A DNA stretch of 64,000 nt from Saturnia japonica (GCA_033032175.1 CM065316.1:4620115-4684114), one strand, 5' to 3'; shown: positions 21,005-32,998, counted from the first letter of the stretch. The notes: a model not told the origin generated them from the sequence alone. Made by a program: numbers and translations.

Positions 21005-22960
21005 TGTGTAAAACTATAGCTTATAATTCGATATAAAAAATACTAACTACATATTTAGAAAGTATCTACACAAAATAATTAGCCTTAATAAATTTATGCT
21101 CATCCCAAAAGTTTTATGTAACAACAATTTTTAACTACTTCTTTAGATCATTCTGAAAAATAATTATACGTACAAAATGGATACTTATAACTAATATCTT
21201 TGAATCTGTGTGCCAACCAATATGCCTTCCCACCTACCTTCAACGTGGAGTTCTTCAAACATAACATGAAGAGTCATTTAGATCTTTCCATGGTCGGTAA
21301 TATTGTTGGATTATATTGTGATTATTATCAGGTGCAGAGCCGTTCCTCTGCCTTGCTTCGATAACAAAGGGTCCAACGTGCGACTGGACTTTATGGTTTA
21401 AAAACAATTGTATTGGAATATCTATATACGATAGACAAAGCTAAGTTAATAATATATTAACAAGTAAATTGATTACCTATATCATAGGTACATATAGGCT
21501 ATATGTATATGTATTCAGTATGAGATACGCGAATATATTGCGCGGGGGCAACATAACGACTCACATTTTGTTAACACTCGATTTTGCTACTCATTTAATT
21601 TATGTACCATTGACTATTAAATCAAAATCGATTCTTATGGAGTAAACTAAAAAAAACGAATATAATAATTATATAATAGAGAAGATAAATACAACTTTAT
21701 ATGTGGGCATTCTTTTCCAAATATTATCGTAACAAAATAACAATATTTCGTCCAAGAAACATATCAACAAGAATATGCCGGCCACTATAAAAACATTCCG
21801 AGGGGAAAAAATAAAAAAAAGAACAAAACAAGTCAGCCCCTACTCAACTCAAAATTCATTTACATCAACCGCAGTCACTTACGCCTTCACAGAAACGGTT
21901 AATTTATTATTATAAAGCGCCCATTTCGCGCATCCAATTTAAAAGTTGACGTCTTAAACACCCTTAAATTACACGTGAAATTATTTCATTAGCACTGAAG
22001 CGCCCGACCGGCGATCGGCGACCTTCACGTTCGGGTACAGAGATTTTCGGTACCGAAACTTGTAATCAACGCGTCAGTGTGACCACGCCCTAATCTCTTC
22101 GGTTTAATAGGGTAAAGATACCGAGTTCAGATTGTCTCTTTTTAATAAAAATGTTTCTCTCTCTTTATTTAAGGTGGCTTTTACAGCTGGTATATGCCAG
22201 CCCTATCGAAGCATACCCAAATTGTACAAAAGAAAAGAAAATTGTACTAAACTATTTACTAAATAAAATGATTATATATTTATATCCCGAATACTATTAC
22301 TATTATTCAATAGCCCTTAGGAAAGAGGCACTGCGGGTGGTAGCAGCGGTGCAGTGTGCAGGACAACCGTTTCGCTGCGAGTGATTTCTTTAGTTGCATG
22401 TAATTTCAAATCCGTGATATCTTCTAGGGTATTAATTTAATAATGTAAAGGACAATTTTAACCTACATTGAATGCCCGAGTTAAATTATCTAGATAAGGA
22501 CTTAATACTGAATTAGAGAAAGTAGCTATGCAAATAACGTAATATTTTTTTTATTATTGTGTAGAAAAATGGTTACTATGAGTCAATCTTAGAAGATAGA
22601 TAAGTAAACATTGCGAACTTTTCTCTAGACTTTTTGAAGAACTACAATTCTTTAGTATATTATTTTTCTGTATCTCTTAATGTTTAGCCAACGTAAGCCA
22701 TGTAGGCGTCAGAAAACTTACTTGGAATCTATTGTAGCTGACTAACATTTCCGTAAAAAAGTCTAAATAACAGTGAAAGTTATATAAAAATCCTTTGCGT
22801 GGTTTAGAATAAGTAAGCGGACAAACTAACCGACACGGATTGAGGACTTTCTTTTATATTATGTATAGATATAAATATAAATACATATAATTGAGTAAAC
22901 ATTTATAAAGAAGATTAAAAAAAAACAGAAGAATGATCTCAAAGCGATGATGGCTTTGTG
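21005..22960. other. No gene; weak GC-rich patch
   Basis: Mostly AT-rich. At 21990-22095 a short GC-rich stretch (GCGCCCGACCGGCGATCGGC, CGGTACCGAAA) resembles the patch at 10.1-10.3 kb. A 77-codon plus-strand frame at 22151 starts with a hydrophobic stretch but has no supporting context. Confidence 0.4.
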
Positions 22961-22964
22961 GTGG

Positions 22965-23120
22965 CTTGTTCGGACACTGCGTTGATCGATATCAGTTAAG
23001 GAAAATATCGTAATGAAATGAAAATATATCATGACGGTATTTTTTAATTGCCGCCTGGTTAGCTACCACCCAAAATGAAAAACTGTTGCTGATATCTATA
23101 GTTATCTTCCAGCAACTGCA
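22965..23120 (+). repeat. SINE, Metulj-like, diverged
   Basis: Contains GAAAATATCGTAATGAAA, GCCTGGTTAGCTACCACCC and AATGAAAAACTGTTGC, matching 47290-47580 in order. Confidence 0.5.
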
Positions 23121-23267
23121 ATTAAAAGCCAGCCCATTAGATTAAATTGTGGTCCAATAGTAAACCTTATAATTAGTCTGCATTAGGCAGTTTACAATAC
23201 TTTAGTTTACGGTAAAGGAAATAACGTCGGAGTGTAAGGGATGTCGAATATCTTCTTGAGAATTGAG

Positions 23268-23610
23268 ACACCTGCACGTGGTGCACCCTGATAAGAAACG
23301 AACGAGGAAATGGCTATAACTTAGGTTTATTTTATCGATATAACTTTAGCGTTCCACAAGGCCACAATCCCATCTAATTTTAAGTGATGATGAAGCCCAA
23401 AATGGTAACCCTCGAAGTCTAGTGGAGACTGACACACCGCCGGAATACACCTATTGGTGCTTGGTGACAGATTTTCAACTTAAGGGTGGTAGCTTTCAAA
23501 ATGCGAATAGTGGCGTTAAAGCAACGATGACTCAGTAGTAACGTGTCTCCGCGTCGATCAACGTCATTTCTAATTCACGCAATGTACCTGAGCTTTCAGT
23601 GAAGGAAAAC
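23268..23610 (-). repeat. SINE, Metulj-like, diverged
   Basis: Minus-strand reading gives CTTTCACTGAAAGC-like text, CTACCACCCTTAAGTTGAAA, ATCTGTCACCAAGCACC, then TTCCGGCGG. The left part, GCACGTGGTGCACCCTG with ACGAACGA, is also found at 44300-44345. Confidence 0.55.
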
Positions 23611-23629
23611 ATCCAAACAAATATACAAA

Positions 23630-23860
23630 ATTTTATGCGTATGTATGTATGTTTGTCCACGCATTTCTTCGAAACTATTAATCGGATTTAGACCATTTCT
23701 TTTTTAATGGCTTACATGGAACAGTATAACTTTCACCAAAATCGGTTCAGTAGTTTTCAAGATATGGACCAATACGTGTATCGGACTGGCTTCTTAATAC
23801 GAGCTACGGGTGTTGTGTCAAAGGGAAAACATCTCAAAACCGTGGTCAAATTCTAGTTAT
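23630..23860 (+). repeat. Helitron-like or related repeat end
   Basis: Contains TTCACCAAAATCGGTTCAGT and ends AAACCGTGGTCAAATTCTAG before T. Similar in style to the elements ending at 8473 and 54642, but diverged. Confidence 0.3.
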
Positions 23861-24665
23861 TACAAACATATATTTCAGTTTTTACTTAAAATTAAAAATT
23901 AGAAAACAAAAATGTATTAAAATTAAATATGCGTCTTAAGAGCTAGTAGTACCGACCTTAAAAAAATTATAGTTTGTTTTTTTTACCTATTTTTGTTTTC
24001 GTATTGTTGGTTAATTTCCTGTAAATTTCATAATTTTGAGTACATTTTTTTTAAGTGCATTTAACTTTTTTCAATTAATTTTTTTTGCCGTTTGAGAACG
24101 AGATGATATTAGTATTAATTAGGTACCTACTTCGCCGTTTGTATTTTTCCAAATTACTCTTGGGCTACTTAAGTCTAAAGTTTTTATTTAATTAAAATTA
24201 GTTCTTTTAATACCTAAGTAAAGAGGTTTTGAAACTTTAGTTCTATGGAATAGAATGTTTGCTGCTGTCGATAAATTTACTTACGACAAATAATCCATCC
24301 TACATAGCAAATACAAATGGACAATCGTGTCGTATTTGCAAATAAATAACTAACTCATTAATAAATAAATGAATTGTAATCGTAATCTGACTCATTCCAA
24401 TTCCTTTCGCGTCTCTCGTGATCACAGATTGATAGAGAATGCGGTTGTAATCGATTTTAATTACACTATTCGATTAATGCTGCTTTCAATCGATTTCTCA
24501 TTTATATATAGAACACAGTGAGTTCATTCGTATATGAATTGAAGTTTTAATTTTTTTAATAATTTTATGACGATAAGTGAAATAGTTTAAATGTATGAAA
24601 TTCATTTTGGTAAATTTAAATAAAATAACCCGTATAAAGGGCATGTGGATGTGTTCTTTATAGTA

Positions 24666-25010
24666 AAAAAAAACGAGCGAGCCTTAAAATAGTCGCATAT
24701 ATTATGATGTGTATCTGAAAAACTAAATATAGTTTACACATATAAATTAGTTTATATTAACAGCACTCTTTATACACAACACTGTAGGTTATGCGCACAG
24801 CTAATGCATTCTCTTTCTTTTTCTTGTCACACACACACTGTTGGCTGACGATACTAATCTCTCGAAAAATAAGTTGGTACCACCTGACAGCCAACTCTTC
24901 CACCGCGCGCGTTCACTTGTCAAATCATAAAAATAGCGTGCACTTCCCCGATTTCCTGATACACACTTCAGGTCCTTTTCACAAAACCACTCCCACAGAT
25001 GTTACAAATA
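24666..25010 (+). repeat. Repeat family B, copy 1
   Basis: Aligns with 27504-27862 over about 350 bp in the same orientation: AAAAACGAGC, TAGTCGCATATAT, ATATAGTTTACAC, CACACACACTGTTGGCTGAC, GCCAACTCTTCCACC, CTTTTCACAAAACCACTCCC. Both end with AGATGTTACA. Unassigned class. Confidence 0.75.
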
Positions 25011-25819
25011 AAAAAAATATATTAGGGAGACCAAGTTTTGTCCTTTGTCTTCTAAAAATAAAATTAGTTATCTAGGTAAATCTGGAATGTAAAACATTAT
25101 CTAAACTATAAAATGTCATCCAAATCGTTAGAGTCGTTTTCGAGAAACCAGTTGCACATATTACAAAAATATCTTATTTAATAGTACAACATATTACATT
25201 TCAGTTTATTTTGCTATGGGCGAATTCTCATGCAGTTATTAGTTTTACGATAAATTGAAAACAGTTAACCCTCCCAATCTTTATCGAGTGAAATTATATA
25301 GTGTTCGTAATGTTCTAAACATTGTTGCAAGGAATCTTTTATCAGAAAGGATTTTAAAACCACCGATGAAAAAAGAAAACAAACTTCAAAACTCAATTAC
25401 AAATATAAGGTACCCAGTTTACACGAGGGGAAATTAAAAATCCAATCTGAAAGGGAGGTAGTTATTCAAAGTTTACAAGCAACCATTACTAGTGATTCAC
25501 TTTAGTTTGACACGTGTAATAGTACTTATTTCAAAGCGTTAAAGAATATATTCGCAAAGCAAAGATGTTAATTTTAATTGGACGTGTCATCAGTGTCGGC
25601 GCTAAACAAAAGCTGGAAATTAAACAACACTCGCGCAGATGCGCGAAGATTCACAACGGAGAAGAATGACGCTGAATGTACTTCACAGATTAACGTATAT
25701 GATATAGATGCGACAACAAATATAAAGGATCTTGTTACTTATGTAGTGTTTAAAATTATTTTGATGCATTTAGATATTTATAGAGACTTGCGGCGCAATA
25801 TGGGCGATATATTATATGC
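25011..25819. other. Unclear stretch with a 90-codon open frame
   Basis: A plus-strand frame from a TTG at 25578 to 25850 contains TRADARRFTTEKNDAECTSQ, which looks protein-like, but its last codons lie inside repeat family A, so the frame as a whole is not a gene. Nothing else recognised. Confidence 0.35.
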
Positions 25820-25850
25820 TTTACATTTTCAGTATGAACGTAAACAATGA
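25820..25850 (+). repeat. Repeat family A, copy 4, left fragment
   Basis: TTTACATTTTCAGTATGAAC and AACAATGA match the middle of family A. The element resumes at 26281. Confidence 0.55.
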
Positions 25851-26280
25851 ATTATAGTGAACCTAGAAAAAGTGCGCAAGTTGAATGCAGTCGGGGCCTG
25901 GGGTGAAAAGTGGGAGCATCTCGCCCCGCCGTCCGGACGCCTCGCCTCACGCGCCTTTACTGTAGTGATGTGAGTGCAGTCTGAGACAACGATCATATGC
26001 TTACTGATCGCGTTAATGCTCAATTCACGGCCTCGTGTTATTTTTATTTTTTAATAATAATTGTTCCGAGTCCATCAAGTTTTTCTACAAAAAAAAACCA
26101 TATTTTTATTATAAATGTATATATTATTATTTTTAAATAAATGTATGTTAAAAAAATACCTTGTTTTTCTTATCTCAACTAAAAATATAAATATTACATC
26201 ACAAACAGCGTTGAAATTTATCGCCAACAATAATTCTAATTAGGCCACAGCACTATCGAATTCCTAAGTTCTGTTTTCAA
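25851..26280. other. Insertion splitting family A copy 4
   Basis: About 430 bp separate two fragments of one family A copy. The left third is GC-rich (TCTCGCCCCGCCGTCCGGAC) with an open plus frame reading LNAVGAWGEKWEHLAPP; the right two thirds are AT-rich with AATAAA motifs. The pattern resembles a short retroposed transcript but no duplication or long A tail was verified. Confidence 0.35.
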
Positions 26281-26340
26281 CTCACGTGCTGTCACTTTTC
26301 ACTGAGTGTCAATGTTTTAGGGGGTCTAAGTTCAATATGG
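26281..26340 (+). repeat. Repeat family A, copy 4, right fragment
   Basis: CACGTGCTGTCACTTTTCAC, GAGTGTCAATGTTTT and GGGGGTCTAAGTTCAAT match family A. Confidence 0.65.
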
Positions 26341-26728
26341 CTCTGGACGTGGTAGTATTTGAATAAAGTATATACACTTCTAACTAACTTCTTATCTTAC
26401 TTCTTGTTTTGTTGTAGTAAAGACAGTCTAGCGAGCATAAGCACACACACACTCGTATCCACTTTTTTATGTCTAATGATCTTCATTCACATCGTATGAT
26501 TGGGGTGGGGATTTATAGCCATTCGAAATATAATAAATTATGCATTTATTCGATTTAAAGAAACTTGTTACTGAACAGAACATACTTCACATAATGAGAA
26601 TACCATAAACATTTACAGTTTACAAATGATAAAATTTCCAGTGTGTTAATAAAAAAAAAAAACATTTCAGATAGATTGATTGCAAAATATTGACATTAAG
26701 AATAGCACTATGTAAGAGAAGATAATTT

Positions 26729-26925
26729 GTAACAAGAAAGAAAAGCAAATTACCCTGTTCTTCGAAGTTGAAGGTCAAATGAAAAATAAATTAAATCGGA
26801 TCAACCTTGCGGTAGCCCTTATCCGACAAAAGAAGTCATCCAAATCGGTTCATAACCAAAGAAGACTGAACATTCATTAAAAAAAATATACATTCGAATT
26901 GAGTAAATTCCGTTTTAAAAAAATA
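26729..26925 (-). repeat. Repeat family F, copy 2
   Basis: Contains AACAAGAAAGAAAA, TTCTTCGAAGTTGAAGGTC, AAATCGGATCAACCTTG and CATTCGAATTGAG in the order seen at 4685-4895. Confidence 0.6.
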
Positions 26926-27299
26926 AATAACTACGTACTTTTTTAAATATTAAATATAGGTGTATAAGTTTAAGTATATTACTACTAAGTTTTTTTTGTG
27001 TTTCTTACATATTGTTTTAATTATTTTTTTCACATCTTATATTTATGTTAATGTAGATATTATTTATTTAGCCTGTGTTTTTATATAAAACCAATCAAAG
27101 AAATATCAGCTCTATGAAATTATATCCTTTCAACATTCTATGATAATACAATGCTAATATGCTGTGTGCAGTTTACTATGACTTCTTGAAGTAAGTAATA
27201 ACTTTGCTATGTCTTAAAACCAAATAGGCTTTCATAATAAAATAACACGGCGTAAATTTTATGGTTCATTTTGAAAATAATTGTATTTTTTTAATCTAC

Positions 27300-27420
27300 A
27301 GGTTTTGCGTTTGACTACAATGTCACTAAGTGACTATGTGGCCTAAAATGGTAGCAGGCTAAGCCTAGAGACATTGACTCTCAAATGCTGCTGCCGGAAC
27401 ACACCTATGCGTAATCGTCA
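27300..27420 (-). repeat. SINE fragment (Metulj-like tail)
   Basis: CACTAAGTGACTATGTGGCC, GGCTAAGCCTAG, CTCTCAAATGCTGCTGCC and GGAACACACCTATGC are the reverse complement of the tail at 47290-47580. Confidence 0.6.
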
Positions 27421-27503
27421 TGAAAAATAATAAATAAATTTTTATATAAATAAAACATATTTTTAAAAGACAAGCTTTTATTTATTAATGACAAATAAAA
27501 TGT

Positions 27504-27862
27504 AAAAAACGAGCAAGTCTTACTGTAGTCGCATATATGATGTATGTTCTGACATAATATAGTTTACACTTATAAAATAGTTTATATAGCAGCATACAGC
27601 TTATGCACTCTCCTTCTCTATTTTCCTTTCTATTTCTCGTGACACACACACACTGTTGGCTGACAGTTCCAACCTCTGGGAAAATTGGTTGGTACTATCT
27701 GACGACCAACTCTACAACCACGCGCGCTCATTGGTCAAATCAAATAGCGCGCGCTCATTCGTGAAATAAAAAATTGCTTGCGTTTCCCCGACCTCCTGTC
27801 TTCTGCCCCTTTTCACTAAATTACTCCCATAGATTGCAGGAAAGCGATAGGAAAGATGTTAC
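27504..27862 (+). repeat. Repeat family B, copy 2
   Basis: Second copy of the block at 24666-25010. It has an extra CAAATAGCGCGCGCTCATTC duplication-like segment near 27740. Confidence 0.75.
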
Positions 27863-28100
27863 ACATCAACATTAACAGGAGAACTTCATTTTTGGTCACT
27901 CATCGTCATCAGAGGCGAAATAAACAGTTAAGGGATTTGCTCAAATCAAATATTTTCTTTAGGGATATCACCACAGAGTTGTTTTTTAACATCTTCCGTG
28001 AAGTCATCACCTGGCTTAAAGATTTGATCGAATCTCCCTTTTTATCATATCTCTCTTTAAGTTTCATTAAATACCTATTATTTTTCAAATGTGTTTTTTT
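27863..28100 (+). other. Unclear 83-codon frame between repeats
   Basis: An ATG at 27856 opens a frame to a TGA at 28105-28107. The start lies in repeat B and the stop in the 28101 element, so it is not a gene as it stands. The interior (HRHQRRNKQLRDLLKSN, ITTELFFNIFREVITWLKDL) is charged and helical-looking and could be a coding fragment. Not recognised. Confidence 0.25.
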
Positions 28101-29150
28101 GAAGTGAAACTTCTTTATCGGGGTTGGAAAAAAATTTAGTGTAACATTTTTTCGTTACGCGTCACATTTTTCCGTTACGCGTCATCTTTTTTATCAAAGT
28201 TTAGTATAGTGACGTAAAGAATATAATGTAATATATTATAATAATAACAACAATATATTAGTTTTGAAGTTTGGTTTGAAATAAGAATAACAATATATTA
28301 ATTTGAAAGTGATAAAATAAAAAGACTTATTCAAATTTAAGTGAATTTACAAGAAAAGTGAGAGTGATTATATATTTCGTTTTATAAATTCAACACGTAT
28401 GAGCATGATTTTAATACTTATTTGAGTTTAACCTCACTTTTTGGTTGTAAGTATCAGTGAATGTATATAAATCTGTTAAAATTAGCAAGTATTAATAAAT
28501 ATGACTGTAAATCTAGTGAACATTATTAATTCTAAAAACAATAAAAAATATAAATTAAATAATAATTTCAAAATAAAACAAAACACGATTGGAAAATAAA
28601 AATATGTATACGTACATCTTTTTTAATTATTCGTTTTTAATGATTTATTTATTCATTTTTAATTTTATAAAATCGTTGCATTTCTACTAGATAAATTTAT
28701 TATAAATAAATTCTGTCATCATATAATTGTATTACTTTGAAAAGATAATTCCAATTATTTATTCATAACTTGTGTAATTGATTAAGTCATTAAATATCTG
28801 CTTTGAATTATTTTTATTAAGTTATGAAATAAACATTAATATGTAGAATGTAAAACATATATTTCATATTTTAGCTACCACAAGCCATTAATTACAAAAA
28901 TATTTAATAATGACAACAATAGTAATAATGATGCTATCATTATTGATGAAATATAACAATAGCAATGATATTATAATAAGAACAATGATAAAATAAATTA
29001 CTCATTAATTGTATGCATGTCTATAATAATAAAATAGCTTTAATTTAATACGGAAAAAAATGTTTTTCTTAAGGCTTAAGCCATAACTACCCCATTTTCG
29101 TGAAGTTGCAAATAGTAGAAAAATGATATGTCGTAAAGAAGTTTCACTTC
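28101..29150. mobile_element. 1050-bp element with perfect 17-bp terminal inverted repeats
   Basis: GAAGTGAAACTTCTTTA at 28101-28117 is repeated exactly in reverse complement at 29134-29150. Each end can also fold on itself (GAAGT with ACTTC). Just inside the left end CGTTACGCGTCA occurs twice, about 18 bp apart. The interior is extremely AT-rich with no coding capacity, so this is a non-autonomous DNA element. A target duplication could not be fixed because T-runs flank it. Superfamily not assigned. Confidence 0.75.
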
Positions 29151-29184
29151 TTACCTATGTACTCTGGTACACACACACATAATT

Positions 29185-29740
29185 TTTTTTGTAGCAAAAC
29201 CATATCTTCTTTAATTCTTCATGAAAATTAATAATAATTAGTTGAACACTAACATGCAGGTGCGCCCTCTATTAACAAACCGTTTTACTAACACGACAGC
29301 CGTTAGATTGTTTACAATATATAATATCAGACCCTTATCATAATGTGTAATGGAAACTACTCATGACAACAAACAACACGAGCCCAAACTTGACTATATT
29401 TGCAGTTATATTCATGGAATTCCAGTGACAATCTTCCAGCTCTATATTTAGACTCGCGTCATTACTTTACAAGAGAATAGATAATACACAATAATAGAAA
29501 GTATTCATGGTATAACAACAAATGATCCTAAATTCGACTATCCTAAAATTTGTCATCAAGAAGTTCATTCCCTAAATCCCGACTCCATCATCAAATCAGA
29601 TCCATGGTACCATAATATTGAATTACCCTGGCACTTACATTCCTTATGCAAAATTTCATCTAAATGGAATACCAGGAAGTGGTTGAAACATGGTTAGCAA
29701 AATTTTGGAATTTGGTATTACATACTTAATACAAACGAAG
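29185..29740 (-). repeat. Repeat family E, copy (tail and internal units)
   Basis: The reverse complement of 29185-29330 matches 35826-35995 (GTTTGTTAATAGAG, TTAATTTTCATGAAGAATTA). The adjoining 29330-29370 matches the internal unit near 35790 (ATAATG/ATGATAAGGGTCT). The block GTACCATAATATTGAA near 29607 recurs at 40280. Confidence 0.65.
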
Positions 29741-30100
29741 CAAGTATAAAAACTTGTAATAAAAAACAAAAAGAATTGTTGCTGCACTATTTATTATTTT
29801 GCGTAAACTTTGTGAGAATGTTCTTTAGGGTTCCATAAAAGAAAGTCCACAGTGCTATTTTTTTGCTCCCGCTATTATTTTTTACACAAAATAAAGAAAA
29901 TAGAAAAAGTAAAATAAAAGAAAGTAAATATTTATTTTACTGTGCAGTTGTAAGAAAATTCAAGAAAATTCTATTGCATGTTAGTACTTGTATCTTATAA
30001 AATTTAAAAAGTTTTTGAAAATAGAAGTAGGTACATAATTCATATCCCTGAAAAATAATACGGTAGGTACCTACTGAAAATACGCGTACATACTTTACTA

Positions 30101-31495
30101 ATTTATTTATTTATTTGGAAATCCAACAGCTTACAGTATTTTCATATAATATCTTAAAGTATGTAACAATTAAAGCTAAAACAGGATTTCACAATTACAG
30201 GAAGTGATACATAAAAATATACATAAGTAGACAAAAGAAAAACATGTAAACTTTACTGGCGTTTAGTATAGTGTGCGTGTGTGTGTGTGCGCGTGTCGGA
30301 ATGTGTGTGTGTGTGAACGTGTGTCTGTATTTTTGACTTGTGTGCTTGCTTTATCTTTTTTATATTATAATTGTATAATTCCGCGTTGTAATTTTATTAT
30401 TTCACTTTTAAATGTATTCCGTGAATATCGAAATATGTCTACCGTATCATATACTTCATTATATGATCGGGCAATGCTACACAGTATTGAATTTTGAGCA
30501 TAGTTAGATTTAGCATATGGGATAGCAAACAACGGTGCTTTGCGTTTACAGTATTTTGGTACTCGCAGTGATACAGAGCCCAAAAGATTGGGACAATCAA
30601 TATAGCCCGATAGTATAGAGTGCAATAAAATCATTTCATGTTGTCGACGCCGCACTTCTAAAGAGTCTAGGCGAAAATACTTACATAGTTCACCTTAGTT
30701 CGTAAATTCTTTAAAATCCCTATAGCATGAAAATTTTACAATTTTTTTTTTTGATTAAATTCAATTCTATCTATGTATTTATTATATTAAGGCGGCCATA
30801 TGACTGAAGCATATTCAAGAATACTTCTTACGTACGCGAAGTACAGCATTTTAATACACTCTATATTTGTGAATGGTTTGCATAAACGTTTGATGAAGCC
30901 TAATTGTTTATATGCTTTACTAACGTTGATATCTATGTGATCACTCATAGACAGCTTATAATCAAAAATAACACCCAAATCTCTAACCTTGTCAACTTTT
31001 CTAATAGGAACATTAGTTATGTAATACTGAAAGTTAATAATTTTAGATTTACGAGTAAAGCTGATATTTACGCACTTATTTACGTTAACAGTAATTTTAT
31101 TCTTTTTATAATATTCCTCAAGAGTATTAATGCCACGTTGGATATTTATGCAGTCAGTTTCTGATTTAACCCTTAAATAAATCTTCTTATCGTCAGCAAA
31201 CATTATAAATTTTGAGTGCTTAAAACAATCACATATGTCAAAAAGATAAGCATTATAAAGTAGCGGACCTAGGATTGATCCTTGCGGGACCTCAGAGGGT
31301 ATTTTGATAAAATTACTGCAAGAACCACCCACTACAACAGCTTGCATCCTGTTACTTATATAAGATTCTAACCACCTATGTAAGTTACCACGTATACCAA
31401 GGAAATAAAGTTTTTGCATCAGAATAATATGATCCACACGATCAAACTGTTTTGGTTGATTTTTATTACACTCTAGAGCCTCCGCTATTGAATAT
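30101..31495 (-). pseudogene. 5'-truncated, frameshifted LINE reverse transcriptase
   Basis: Minus-strand reading starts near 31495, inside RT motif A (FDRVDHIIL), and continues to a stop at 30787: motif B SEVPQGSILGPLLYN (Gly to Glu change), motif C FADDKKIYL, then KVRDLGVIFDYKL and RSILEYASVIWPP. After a broken stretch (30656-30786, stops and frameshifts) the C-terminus resumes at 30655-30365: RRRQHEMILLHSILSGYIDC, SVSLRVPK, SNYAQNS, SRNTFKSEI. The 3' UTR has a GT-rich tract and ends in TAAATAAATAAAT (30101). Such elements insert by target-primed reverse transcription. CR1/Jockey-group is inferred; the clade was not resolved. Dead copy. Confidence 0.8.
30271..30326. repeat. (GT)n tract in a LINE 3' UTR
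   Basis: Interrupted GT repeat within the 3' UTR of the LINE at 30101-31495. Confidence 0.8.
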
Positions 31496-31614
31496 AAAAA
31501 GCTATTTTTCTCAACTATCAGGTGAATATTTATTATTGAAAGATAAAATATAAATTAAAAATCGAATCATTCAGTTACCTCTTTAAAAAAAAAAAATATT
31601 CAGGCATTTTACAG

Positions 31615-31725
31615 TTCGGTATGACATCGGCGACCACTGATGAATTACCAATCTCTCAGAGGTCGCCCTTTGTTTTATTTCTACTTCAGATACCGTGCAG
31701 TCAATTTGCCGAGCTACTATTAAAA
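31615..31725 (+). repeat. Repeat family H, copy 2
   Basis: GACATCGGCGACCACTG, ATCTCTCAGAGGTCGCCC and CAGTCAATTTGCCGAGCTAC match 44460-44600. Confidence 0.6.
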
Positions 31726-32183
31726 AATATAAATATACCTATTAAACGAATTAATATTCACTAAAGTACATTAACATGATACAATGTAACTTTCGAAAGT
31801 GTGCAGATACGTATAAAGTATTTTAAAAATATTGTTAGTGCATTTTATAAGGCTTAAATGGTATTCTGATTGCAAAATTCTGCAATAAACCTAACCGCTT
31901 TAACACCTAAATTGATCGATGAAATTGTTTAAAACGAGTTGGCATGACAATTATGCAGATTTTTATCGAGTAGTGACGTTCGATGTTTATAGATATTAAC
32001 AAAAAATCGATATGGAACAAATTGATACAACGATATTTTTAAATCAAAGGATCGATACAAGTGTATTAAATTTGTATTTATCGATATTATTAGACGGTGA
32101 AATATATTAGGTACCTAATAATATAATAATACTACCGGAATAATACCAGAAGACGTAACATTGACAGACATGTCACCAGATAT
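31726..32183. other. No recognisable feature
   Basis: AT-rich, with scattered ATCGATA-type motifs at 31980-32090. Confidence 0.45.
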
Positions 32184-32197
32184 GGGGGGGGGGGGGG
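32184..32197. repeat. Poly(G) run
   Basis: Fourteen G in a row adjoining the tail end of a SINE; length may be affected by sequencing error. Confidence 0.7.
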
Positions 32198-32397
32198 CGA
32201 TTTCACACACGGCCATTTAATTCCAAACTAAGCAAAGCTTGTATTATGGTGTAAATAAAAAGCTGATATAAACATATGTAGATATTTACAACATAGACAC
32301 ACAACTGACTTTAATTATGCTCATCACATAAACCAGCGACCTCTCGGTAGTAGTAATAGTAATAGTAGGGCTTACTACCACTACACCACGAAGACAC
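32198..32397 (-). repeat. tRNA-derived SINE, family 2, copy B
   Basis: Tail block CACACGGCCATTTAATTCC at 32205 and the TATTTACAAC..CACACAACTGA segment match the 20.6-21.0 kb copy; the head region CCACTACACCACGA at 32377 corresponds to a mutated box A. Box B is partly lost. Confidence 0.6.
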
Positions 32398-32398
32398 G

Positions 32399-32474
32399 AA
32401 TTGGTGAAGGTTGCGGGAATCTACTGGATTAAACCAGTCCTGGACCGTTAACTGTAGCGATCATTGGGGAAGGC
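32399..32474 (+). pseudogene. RTE reverse transcriptase C-terminal scrap
   Basis: Translates as LVKVAGIYWIKPVLDR, stop, L, stop, RSLGKAHT, matching the RTE tail pattern (KVAG..W...A.DR..WR.LGEAY). It lies exactly between the SINE and the Jockey tail. Confidence 0.55.
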
Positions 32475-32998
32475 CCATACCTCCCGCACTCCCACCGCCG
32501 CGACCTCACTCTCTCGCGGCAACTCAAGCCTAAGTCCATTCCTCGGTGTGAAACCCTTGATTCTGGCAGCCGCCCGCGCTTACAGGTTACACTGCACTTG
32601 CAATCACTTAGCTACCCACATACATCATTAAACACAATATGTTCATACATACATGCACACCACATAGGTACATAGCTTTTGCAAGGATCTTTTTTTCTTT
32701 TTTACGCTAGTTAGTGGTATATTCCTTCCTTCCAGGAGGCAGGGGCATGTATAGTATATGTTAGTTTAGCTCGAATCTTACGGATAGGGAATTAGTCAGA
32801 TCACGACTTCTTTACAATCGCGGCAACAGCCCAAGCCGAAGTCCGGCAACTTTGGCACCCTTTCGCGCTTGTTGCCCCCCACGCTTTCGCGGCACCTTAA
32901 GCACTCGGCCCCAAGCCCGGTAAAGCCGTAATAGCCATCAGCGGATCTGTTTTTGAATAAGGCCCCTTAGGCTAACAGTAAGGTCAGATCGAAAAAAA
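32475..32998 (+). mobile_element. Jockey-type 3' end, copy 2
   Basis: Starts in the last codons of ORF2 (ends SLAATQA then stop, against SLAVTQA in the 13.7-kb element). It then follows its 3' UTR: CATTCCTCGGTGTGAAACCC, TTTACGCTAGTTAGT, AAGTCCGGCAACTTTGGCAC, GGCTAACAGTAAGGTCAG and a short A tail. The 5' side of the 3'-UTR hairpin is partly deleted (32720-32745). Older and more diverged than the 13.7-kb copy. Confidence 0.85.

Noticed and set aside
32184..32197. Poly(G) run as a functional quadruplex
   Set aside because: A single homopolymer beside a SINE tail; possibly a sequencing artefact, with no further support.
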